Source: Parvularia atlantis
Lineage: Eukaryota; Opisthokonta; Rotosphaerida
Direction of reading: 5' to 3'
DNA: 15,673 nucleotides
Assembly (NCBI GenBank): GCA_943704415.1
Contig: CALSCO010002113.1
Coordinates: 1-15,673, forward strand
The translations under genes and the position numbers were made by a program. Below the pieces are notes generated by a model that had not been told where the DNA came from, searched no databases, and worked only from the letters and a program-made list of their open reading frames with translations. This document shows positions 1-8,449 of the stretch, in pieces. Each line of letters opens with the position of its first letter. Positions within the stretch are counted from its first letter, which is position 1.

Positions 1-41
1 CCCCCCCCTCCCCGCACCGCTCACAACGCGCGCGCACGCAG

Positions 42-624
42 CTTGTCGCTCGCGGCCGACAAAAACATCTTCGTGTCGGGTGCGTGCGACGCCGCGGCCA
101 AGGTGTGGGACATCCGCACGGGCAAGTGCGTGCAGACCTTTGGCGGCCACGACTCGGACATCAACGCCGTCCAGTGCGCGCGCGCGCCGCCTCCTCGCCC
201 TGCGCACCACCGCTCACGCGCTGCACCTCCCCGCGCAGGTTCTTCCCCACGGGCGAGGCCTTCGCCACGGGCTCGGACGACGCGTCGTGCCGCCTGTTTG
301 ACCTGCGCGCCGACCGCGAGCTCAGCCAGTACACGCACGACAACATCCTCTGCGGCATCACCTCCGTCGCCTTCTCCATCTCGGGCCGGCTGCTGTTTGC
401 GGGCTACGACGACTTCAACTGCAACGTGTGGGACACACTCAAGGGCGAGCGCGTGGGCGTGCTCCAGAACCACGAGAACCGCGTCTCGTGCCTCGGCGTG
501 TCGTCCGACGGCATGGCGCTGTGCACGGGCAGCTGGGACTCGCTGCTCAAGGTGCGCCCAGTCGCGGCACCGCGCGTGGCGGAGCGGCGCCTGACATGCC
601 CGCGACACGCAGATCTGGGCGTGA
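42..624 (+). CDS. Heterotrimeric G-protein beta subunit, 3' part (WD40 repeats)
   Basis: This is the C-terminal portion of a G-beta subunit, the WD40 propeller that pairs with G-gamma and couples receptors to downstream signalling at the plasma membrane. Coding exons are 42-173, 239-551 and 613-624. The 5' part lies outside the window, and base 42 is the last base of a split codon. About 151 residues are visible. They include the motifs [49 protein letters not shown] and the terminal SWDSLLKIWA, which are diagnostic of G-beta and closest in wording to basidiomycete forms (from memory). Both internal introns (65 and 61 nt) start GTGCGC and end GCGCAG or CACGCAG. A third intron ends at base 41. 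The last exon holds only ATC TGG GCG plus the stop TGA, completing the conserved KIWA end. The gene is convergent with UBA1, with 250 bp between the stops. Confidence 0.95.
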
Positions 625-874
625 GCGACAGGGCGAATTTTCGCCGTCCGTGCCTGTAATCTCTATCTCTCCCGTGTGGCCCGTCCGTGTGTCCCGTCTG
701 CCCCTCATGTCTGTGTGTCCTTCCCCACCTTCCCAGCCTTCCGCGCCCCGTGCGCGTAACGACCTTACTTCTCGGTGTGTCTGTGTGGCCAAACCTACCG
801 CAGGACCTGCGCACCGCACGCACACACGACAGAAGAGAGGACGCTGACTTGTGCGCGCTCGCTCGCGACGGGGC
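625..874. other. Convergent intergenic spacer between G-beta and UBA1
   Basis: This 250 bp spacer lies between two stop codons that face each other. Its middle (about 658-740) is pyrimidine-rich on the plus strand, with CTCTATCTCTCCC and repeated CCGTGT/CTGTGTGT units. It must hold both 3' UTRs and both polyadenylation regions. I see no ORF with coding character, no RNA gene and no clear AATAAA signal. Confidence 0.7.
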
Positions 875-3800
875 CTAGCGGAACTCGAGGCGGGTGTACG
901 GCACCTCCACATCCTGCGCACCGGTGCCGCGTGAGGCGCGGGCGTGCGCGCGCGGAGCCGGCGCCGACCGCACCTCGTCGTTGCGATCGGACACGACCAC
1001 CTCGAGGATAAGCGAGTTGACCGTGGACGGGATGGGATCCTTCGACACCGTCTGCACAATCTGCGAGATGCGCATGCTCTCGCGCTCCTCCATCTGTTGC
1101 GGGCACGCTTGAGCCGCCGCAGCGCGCGTCCGCGGCGTGACCGCACCTTCTTCTTCGGCATGAACGTGTTGAACAGCATCGACGCCCCGCACGAGATCAT
1201 GCTCACGTTGAGCTCGTGGTTGTCCTTGAACCACTGCGCACCCACGTGTCAGCACAGGTGCCCGCCCGCAACGGCCGCACCTTGATCAGCTCGCGCACGG
1301 TCAGGTCGCCCTTGATGTCGAAGCGGTCCCACAGCGTCCACGTCGTCTCGTTGTACTGCGCACCGCGCTCAGCACGGCTCGCCATCGCACCCGCCCGTGC
1401 GCGCACCTTGTACTTGGGAGCGGCGATCGGCTCCGAGAAGGCGAAGAGCGGGATGGCCAGGTTGGCAAAGCCGTTCTTGTAGTCCTCAATCTTGCTCTTG
1501 CCGGCCACGAGCTTGTACAGCTCAAGGCAGACGAGGCCGCTGACCAGGGCCGTCGTCGTGGCGATGGCCGGGATGATCTTGCCGGCGATGCCCTGGCGCG
1601 GCCGGTCAGGCACAGCGCGCACAGGCACTCACGCCCCGCCGCACCTTGATCTTGAGCCGGTCCGCGTTCATGATTGAGTAGTTGGTCGCGCGCAGGTTGG
1701 CCGTCGCCGCGACAAAGTCGATGTGGAAGTTGGTGTCGTCGTCCTGCGCGAGCGCGAGCGTGAGCGTGAGCATGAGCATGCTAGGCCGCAACGCGCGAGG
1801 CGCCGCACCTTCTCGAACGAGATCGGGTTCATGCGGAAGCTGCCGAGGCTGGTCGGGCTCGGCAGCGACTTGATCACGTCCTCGAGCTGCTTCTCGTCTG
1901 CGCGCGAGGCCGCACCGTCAGCGCACCGCGCACGCCTGCGCCTGCGCCTGCGCACCGACGTTCTCCTGCACGTTCTCGTTCTCGTTCACCTGAATGCGCA
2001 CGTTCGACTTGGGCACAAACTCGGGCACGATGATCGTCTCGAGCGCGCGGTGGAACACGGCCGGGTCGCGGTGGCTCGGCAGGCCAAAGTTGTTGGCGTA
2101 CAGGTTGGCCGCCGCAACGACAAATTCCATGTGCAGCGGCTGCACGCGCGGCGGCGTGAGCGGTGAGCAGCGCGCCTGAGCGCGCGGCCACACGCACGTC
2201 TTTCGGGTCGAACAGCAGCGGCGTCGGGCAGCGTTTCGTGCCCGACCAGAACGGCATCTTCTCGGCCGTGAGCGCGTCCGGCGGGAACGCCGTGATCAGC
2301 TGCCGGATCTGGTTGCTGAACAGCGTCTCAAACTGCAGGCGCGCCCACTGCACCGTCGAGTCAGCCCTGCGCGCACCGGCGACTTTGCGCATGGGCGCGC
2401 GCGCGCCTTCACGCAGTCGTCAAAGCTCTCGGGCTTGGCCGAGACCAGGCACGCCTGAATGCTGTTGAGGATGTCGGCCTGCGTGCCGGATACAAGTGAG
2501 CGGTGGGGTCCATGCGTCCGCGACTGCGCGCGCCGCACCGCCCCGTTCTGCTTCAGCAGCTCGTTCGCGTAGCCCGGCTTGGTCAGGTACGCGTTCACGT
2601 TCTCGGCCTGGTTCTTGAACAGCCCCTCGAACAGGTCACGCGCCCACTGCGGCGCGGCAGACGGCGGTCAGGCGGCCTCTTCCCCCAGGCTCGCCAGGTT
2701 GAGCGCGCACCTGGATCGTGTGCTCGATCGCGTACGGGAAGTTCTTGACGGTGCACGACGGGAACGACTTCTCGGGCGGGTCTTGCGACGACGAGTACGA
2801 CTCGGTCAGGTTCGGCAGGACGACCTGGGCGTCACGTGCCCGAGCGCCTCAGCTCGGCCGCCGCCGCTGCGCGTGGTGTTCGGGGCCCCACACCTGCGTG
2901 TTGCCCTTCGTCCCGAGCGTGCCCGACTCAAGCAGTGGCTTGCGGTAGTAGACGCAGCGGCGGTCGACGTACTTGCCTGTGCGCACCGTCGCGGCTGAGC
3001 GTGCACGCACGCAAGTGCCACAGGCACACGGCGCACGGGCGTCGACGTTGTCGAGCGCGTTGGTCACGCCGTCGAGGTGGTTGAAGAAGTCGTCGTTGAA
3101 CAGCTCTGCGGCGCGCACCGGGCTCAGGCAGCGCTACCACACGCACGGCGCGCCAGCAACGCACGCTCGGTCTCGGGCCCGACCTTCTCCACGTACGACT
3201 TGATCTTGCCGTGCATGTCCGGGTTCAGGTGCGCGACGGCGGCGGCGGCGCAGACCGACTTCATTTTCTAGATCCGTGCGGCCGCGCGTGAGGGGTGGCT
3301 AGACACGGCCGCGCGCCCGCGAGCGCACCGTCACGTCCGAGTTGCGGAAGAGGAACTGCCGGCTGAGATTGCTCCGCTCGATCGAGTCCATGTCGGTGAC
3401 GAAGACGTGGCCGTTCGGGCCCGTCCCGAGGCCCATCATCGCCCAGTTCTTGAGCATCTGCACGGTGCGGCGGCACGCTGAGCCACACGCAAGCACGTGC
3501 AGCCGCCCGCGCAGACCTCGCAGCCGATCGCGCCCGCGCCGACGAGGAACTCGCGCGTGTTGCTCAGGCGCTCCTGGAACGCGCGGCCAAAGACGGCGAT
3601 CTGCGCGTCGTAGCGCGAGCCCACCTGCACCACATCGGGGTGTGAGCGCGCGGTGGTGGAGGAGCTGCAGCGGCGCGCGGGCTTACCGGCTGCGCGTCCG
3701 CCTCGCTCAGCGACTCGGGCAGCGTCTCCGTCGCGTCGAAGAAGAAGTACTGGAAGATTGGGTGGAACTTGCCGCTGACCGCCTGCCATGTGTACGTGCG

Positions 3801-5473
3801 CGCGGCTGAGCTCCCTGCGCGCGTCCGGCGCGGCGGGCAGCTGGCCGCACCTTCAGCACCTCCTGCGCGACGACGCCGCCGATGACGGCCGTCATGGGCT
3901 GCAGGTCGCCGGCAGCCGTGAAGGCCACCTGGTGGATGATCTTGTCGCTGATGTCCGACACCTGCTCGCGTGCGCACGTGAGCGTGAGATTGCGTTCCGT
4001 CGTGCAGCCGCGCACCGGGTTCTTGACGGTCTTGGCGCGCTCCTGCGTCAGCTTGAGCACGGCCACGGCGTCCTCCTGGTTCCAGGGGCGCGGCAGGCGG
4101 CCGTGCTGCGCAGCGAACGTGTGCAGGGCCTGGAAAGCGACGTGCAGCAGCTGCGGCCGGTCAAACTTGCCAAAGTCCGACAGGAGGATCTCGCCCGGGT
4201 CCTCAAGGCGCTCCTTGAGCGATTTCTGCGAGCGCGGCGGCGGCGTCACGATCCTGGCGCCCTCCGAAGCGTGCACGCACGAAGCTGAGCGTCTTGGGCA
4301 TCTTGACCTGCGTGCAGATGCCGCCGCGGAGGTAGTCGTGGTAGTGGCTCGTCTTGCCGATCGAGAACGTGAATGGGCCTGCGCATGGGGCGCGGTCAGC
4401 GCGGGCGGCACCGTGGCGAGCCAGCAGGACGCACCCGTGACCTTGACCTGCACCGGCTCGCAGCCGTTCAGCTCGGTCATGCCCTGGACCTCGGAGAACG
4501 TGACATAGTCGCCGTCCTCGAGCCCGTGGCGCGCGTCCTCCATGCACGTGACGATGCCCGTGTCCTCCTGCGTCGAGAGTGCGGCGCCCCCTGGTTAAGC
4601 GCGCTCCCCCCCAGGCGCCGGGCAGCCGCGCACAAGCGCACCTTGGTGACGTTGGCAACGAGGAACGTCTGCGGCTGCTCGCCGTTCACGTCCGACACCA
4701 CAAAGCTCTCGCCAAAGTCGGTGAAGATGGACCTGCGTGCCCACCGACGCCCGCCCAGTCAACCACGCACGCACGCACGACAACGGCGGCGAGGACGCAC
4801 GCAAACACGCCGCGGGTCTCGGCCGCGATGAACTTGATGCCGTGCTTGTGCGCAAACTCGCTCAGGGCGAGCTGCTGCTCGAGCGCGCGGTTGGCGAGGA
4901 CGACGACCTGTCCGCGCACGCGCGCCCGTGTGTCAGCATGGGCGGCGCGCCGCAGCACGTGTCACACGCGCCTGGTAGTTGAGCAGGTCCTGCTCGGCGA
5001 GGGTGTCGACGACGTTCACGGCAACGTAGGTGTTGAGGTCGGCCAGGCGTGCGCGGCAGGCGTGCGCGCGCGGCTTGCCGATGTCGTCCTTGGTCAGGTA
5101 GAACTGGGATGAGAGGTCGGCCAGGACCGCCGGGGCCGGGTCGAACAGTGTGAGCGACTGCACGCCGGCGAGGATGACGTTCTTGGCTGCGGGCGCGCGT
5201 GCGCGGCGGGTGCTCACATGAGCAGGCGAGCACGGACGCGGGGGTCTGCGGCGCCGCGCACCGATCTCGACGCCGAGGCCCTGCAGACCCACGACGAGCA
5301 CCTTGGACTCGCTCATGCGCTTCATGGCCTCGTGGCCGAGCACGTACAGCTGGCGCGAGTACAGGCCCTCGTCAATGGCCACCTTGCTGTCCACGTCCAT
5401 GCTCGTCTGCGGTGCGCGGCGGCGTGAGGCGGCGGCGTGAGGCGGCGGCGGCGCGTGCGAGACGCACGGCCAT
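875..5473 (-). CDS. UBA1: Ubiquitin-activating enzyme E1
   Basis: E1 adenylates ubiquitin and takes it up as a thioester, the first step of ubiquitin conjugation. My 27-exon model reads from ATG 5473-5471 to TAG 877-875 and gives 1008 aa, the usual E1 length. Coding exons, in order: 5468-5473, 5262-5406, 4972-5186, 4801-4907, 4642-4732, 4435-4567, 4281-4378, 4016-4225, 3851-3961, 3687-3782, 3517-3624, 3329-3457, 3165-3267, 3037-3105, 2894-2976, 2711-2824, 2539-2646, 2407-2478, 2198-2347, 1956-2139, 1809-1897, 1645-1743, 1407-1592, 1281-1355, 1147-1233, 974-1093, 875-913. Visible motifs are the N-terminal [15 protein letters not shown] and GLGVEIAKN, the ATP-binding VGAGAIGCE (about 432-440), [18 protein letters not shown] (about 461-478), the catalytic cysteine in [18 protein letters not shown] (Cys about 592), [12 protein letters not shown], and a C-terminal ubiquitin-fold end [11 protein letters not shown]. 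Introns 3 and 18 need GC donors. The first exon codes only Met-Ala; starting at Met 5400 would drop four residues. Confidence 0.95.
2348..2406 (-). other. GC-AG intron 18 of UBA1
   Basis: This 59 nt intron has donor AAG|GCGCGC, branch-like GGCTGACTC and acceptor GTGCAG|TGG. It restores the conserved [13 protein letters not shown] block. A GT donor two codons upstream (TGC|GTGAAG) would also keep frame but would delete the conserved Val-Lys. A GTGCGC further in would leave an intron of only about 33 nt. Confidence 0.75.
4908..4971 (-). other. GC-AG intron 3 of UBA1
   Basis: This 64 nt intron has donor CAG|GCGCGT and acceptor GGACAG|GTC. Only this boundary joins LLNYQ to VVVLANRAL in frame, as family conservation demands. 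The nearest GT (after CAGGCGC) would put the join out of phase. CTGACAC in the intron is a plausible branch site. Confidence 0.85.
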
Positions 5474-5866
5474 CCTCGCGACGGTGCTGCTACTGCCGCT
5501 GCTGCTGCTGCTGCTGCTGGTGGTGCTGCTGCTCACACTGTTGTCTACACGCGCGCGCTTGTGCCGGCCGCGGTCGCTGTCGCCAGAGGTCGTCGTCTTT
5601 GCAGGCTTTGCGTGGACGACGCGGAGGGGCGCGGGGGCTTTTGGGAGGCGGGGGGCGGGCGGGACGTGTGGGAGAGACGGCGTGTGACGCGGCGCGGCGA
5701 AAGCGCGGGCGGCTGTGCGGCGGGCAACGGGGCGGCGTGTGCGCGGGAGCGGGTGTGTCAGCCTGCTCTGCGCGTGCGGCAGGCGTGGCCGTGTGGCCGC
5801 GTGGCGGCAAAGAGGGCAGAGAGCGAAAGCAAAGTGCAGAGCGGAAGCCAACGTGCTGATGTCAGC
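5474..5866. other. UBA1 upstream / TAF12 downstream spacer with CTG repeat
   Basis: This 393 bp stretch separates the TAF12 stop from the UBA1 start; both genes read leftward. It should hold the TAF12 3' UTR and the UBA1 promoter and 5' UTR. A (GCT)7 run lies at about 5498-5519, followed by interrupted GTG/GCT units. On the minus strand one frame stays open through it and would encode a basic KRARV stretch followed by polyserine, but it offers no ATG near UBA1. I regard the spacer as non-coding, with some doubt about a longer UBA1 N-terminus. Confidence 0.55.
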
Positions 5867-6857
5867 TCAGCTCCCCGAAACGCGATTCGCTCCTGGTTGC
5901 GCGGGCGCCGATCCTGCTGTGCCCGTGGCGGCAGCGGCGGCGGCGGAGGCAGACGCCGAGGTAGCGGCGGCGGCGGCAGCGGCGGCGGCAGCAGCAGCGG
6001 CGGTCGCCTTGCGGATCTGCGCCACGCGCTGCCGATGCGCCTCCGGCACGGCGGGCTTCTTGGCGGCCGGCGCCGCGTCGTCGCCACCAAAGCCGGGCAC
6101 GCGCAGGTTCCAGTTGCGCTCTGCGCGGTCGAAGTCGTTCGCGGCGTCAGCGATGCGCGACCGCCCCGGCCCGTGTGACCGTGCCGACGCGCACCGAGGT
6201 GCAGCTGCACGTCCTTGGCCTCGAGCGTGTCGGATCGCCTGTGCTTGGCGAGCGTGCACGCAAAGGCCGCGACGCTGTCGACAAAGTCATCCGCGAGCTC
6301 GAGCAGCACCTGGGCCGCGTTCGCTCGCGGTCAACACCCTCCCCCCCCCCCCCCTGCGGTGCGGCACTACAACGGCACGGCGCATACCTGCTCTACCTCC
6401 GGGTCGATCTGCTCGCGCGGGTCGATCTGCTCCATCAGCTCCTGCACCTTGCGCTTCGGCACGACTTGCTGCGACGCGCAGGGCGCTTCAGCCGGGCATC
6501 CGCGCAACCAGAGACATCCGCGCGCGCACGCACCCCGCCCGTCCGCGACAGGTCGCCCCACACGCCCTGCGGGTTCGCCCCGCGCACCGGCATCGGCCGC
6601 GCCCCCGCGCCACGCTGCGTCGCTTGCGCCGGGCCGCCTGGGCAGCGTCGCGGCCGGTCAGACACGCAGCGCCCATCCGCGGCATCGTACCGGCCGGCCG
6701 TGGCCGTGTGGGCGTCCCCGCGGCCGATCCGGGTGCTGCGCCCGCTGCAGCTGGTGCGGCCGCGCCCGGCGGTGGCGGTCGTGCGGGCCGGGCCTGCGCG
6801 GCGCGGGTTCAGCCAGCGCGCGGTCGGCGACCACAAAGCCAAGCATACGGTCGCCAT
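5867..6857 (-). CDS. TAF12: TFIID/SAGA subunit TAF12 (histone-fold)
   Basis: TAF12 is an H2B-like histone-fold protein that pairs with TAF4 in TFIID and with Ada1 in SAGA, acting in RNA polymerase II pre-initiation. Exons are 6849-6857, 6691-6793, 6534-6637, 6388-6468, 6195-6309 and 5867-6120. They sum to 666 nt, 221 aa plus TGA. The histone fold spans about residues 73-150 and is clear: [48 protein letters not shown] and [12 protein letters not shown]. The tail [12 protein letters not shown] also fits the family. The N-terminal 70 residues are Pro/Ala-rich, typical of the poorly conserved TAF12 leader. The C-terminus carries an alanine tract of about 14 residues, then more Ala/Ser. Introns 1 and 2 (donors GTATGC and GTACGA) are less certain, but they connect frames exactly and have CTGAAC/CTGACC branch sites. 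The first exon codes only Met-Ala-Thr. Confidence 0.9.
6341..6354. repeat. C14 homopolymer inside TAF12 intron 4
   Basis: Fourteen consecutive C (G14 on the TAF12 sense strand) lie inside the 78 nt intron 6310-6387, the longest intron of the gene. The RNA sense strand would be G-rich and able to form quadruplex-like structure. The window's two ends are also C-rich runs. Confidence 0.9.
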
Positions 6858-6869
6858 GTTGGACGCGGT
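6858..6869. promoter_or_regulatory. 12 bp spacer between divergent TAF12 and PFK-2 start codons
   Basis: Only 12 bases separate the TAF12 ATG (6857-6855, minus) from the first in-frame ATG of the PFK-2 family gene (6870, plus). If the second Met (6897) is used, the gap is 39 bases. Any promoter must overlap one or both coding regions, and the two 5' leaders must overlap as antisense transcripts. No TATA-like element is visible. Confidence 0.5.
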
Positions 6870-8391
6870 ATGACAACCGCACAAACGCGTGCCAGCATGG
6901 ACGGCGATAGGGTGCCGTCACCAAACCCGGGCGGACTCGCCGCCGCGCCTCACCGCGTCGTGCTGCGCGCCGCTCGCACAGATAGCGCTCATCCTCGTCG
7001 GGCTGCCCGCGCGCGGCAAGACGTTCATCTCGCAGAAGCTTGCGCGGTACCTCAACTGGCTGGGCGTGCGCACGGCCGTGTTTGACGTCGGCAAGCAACG
7101 GCGCGAGCTGCTCGGGGCGAAGCAGACGGCCGAGTTCTTCGACCACGGTGCGCAGAGGTGCCGGAGTGCGCGGCCGCCCCTCGCTGAGCGACCCGTGCGC
7201 GCACGCAGACAACAAGGAGGGCCTCGAGAACCGCGCGCGCGTCGCGGCCGCGGTGCTGCAGAACATGATCACGTTCCTGCGCCAGGGCGGCCAGGTCGGG
7301 ATCTACGACGCGACCAACTCGACCGACAAGGCACGGCGGTTCCTGCTCGACTCGCTCAGCCGCGATGTCTTGCACGTGCAGACGATCTTCCTCGAGTGCA
7401 TCTGCGACGACCCGGCCGTGATCGCGGCCACGGTCGACGAGGAGACCCGCACCAGCCCGGACTACGTCGGCTCGACGCCGCTCGAGGCCGTGGAGGACTT
7501 TGAGCGGCGCATCGAGAACTATCGCAAGAAGTACGAGCCCGTGGACGACCCCGCGCTGAGCTACGTCAAGCTGATCAACGTTGGCCAGAACCTCAAGGTC
7601 AACCGCGTCAAGGGGTACCTTCCGGTGCGGCTTCTTCCCTGGGCGGGCCGGCTGCGCTTGACGGCGCACGTGCGGGTGCAGACACGCATGGTGTACTTTC
7701 TCATGAACGCGCACATCGTCCGGCGAAACATCTTCCTGTGCCGGGTGCGCTCTCGCAGCCGCGGCACAGACAGAGGACACTGACGCGACGTGCGCCGCAG
7801 GACGGCCACAGCCTCGACGACCACCTATACAAGGAGGGCGCAACGGCGAGCTTGACGGCCGCGGGGCGCCAGCTGAGCCACCGGCTCAAGGCGTTCATGG
7901 ACGCGAACCACGCGCGCCTGACACCGCACGCGCACGCGGGCGGGGAGAGCGCCGCGCCGCGGCCGCTGCTGGTCTGGACGAGCACGAACGAGCGGTCGAA
8001 GCAGACGGCGGCCCTGTTCAAGGACGTGGTCGAGTGGAAGGCGTTGGTGGACCTCAACCCGGGTGTGTGCGACGGCCTGAGCGAGGACCAGATCCGCGAG
8101 CGGTACCCGGAGGAGCACGCACGGCACGCACGCGACCCGTTCAGTCACCGCTACCCGCGCGCCGAGTCGTACCGCGACCTGACGCTGCGGCTCGAGCCGG
8201 TGCTGCTCGAGCTCGAGCGGCAGTCGCGCGACGTGATGGTCGTGGCGCACGAGACGGTGCTGCGGTGCCTGCTGGCCTACTTTAGCGACGTCGCGCCGGC
8301 CGCCATCCCGACCCTCGACATCCCCGACGGCACGCTCATCCGGCTCGTCCCGCACGCGTACAAGACGGACGTCGAGCGGCTGCCGTTGTGA
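6870..8391 (+). CDS. 6-phosphofructo-2-kinase family protein, bisphosphatase site altered
   Basis: This family makes and degrades fructose 2,6-bisphosphate, the cytosolic activator of glycolysis. Exons are 6870-6911, 6982-7147, 7209-7624, 7682-7744 and 7801-8391, giving 425 aa (416 if Met 6897 starts). The kinase half shows Walker A GLPARGKTF (about 21-29), SQKLARYLNWLGV, DATNSTDKARR, ECICDDP and SPDYVG. The phosphatase half follows from RMVYFLMN. It keeps the Arg of WTSTNERSKQTA (about 294), RYPRAESYRDLTLRLEPV and the second histidine in VVAHETVLRC (about 379). The signature RHGE, which carries the catalytic phospho-histidine, reads RDGH at about 229-232, and the GVCEE acid is GVCDG. I therefore predict kinase activity with little or no bisphosphatase activity. 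All four introns are GT-AG (56-70 nt). Its size resembles the short FBP26-like fungal forms. Confidence 0.93.
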
Positions 8392-8449
8392 GATGGTCAC
8401 GCTGTGCGCTCCGCGCCCCGATGAGATTTCGCACCGAGAGCCTGACCCG

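Noticed and set aside
6912-6981. Reading the PFK-2 5' region as uninterrupted coding sequence from the second Met.
   Set aside because: The unspliced frame does not join IALILVGLPARGK. The GTGCCG donor, CTCAC branch and CACAG acceptor do so in phase.
5715-7085. A 456-codon open frame on the plus strand across TAF12.
   Set aside because: It is rich in Arg/Ala/Pro with no recognisable domain, and it lies antisense to clear TAF12 histone-fold exons. Only its last part coincides with the PFK-2 first exon.
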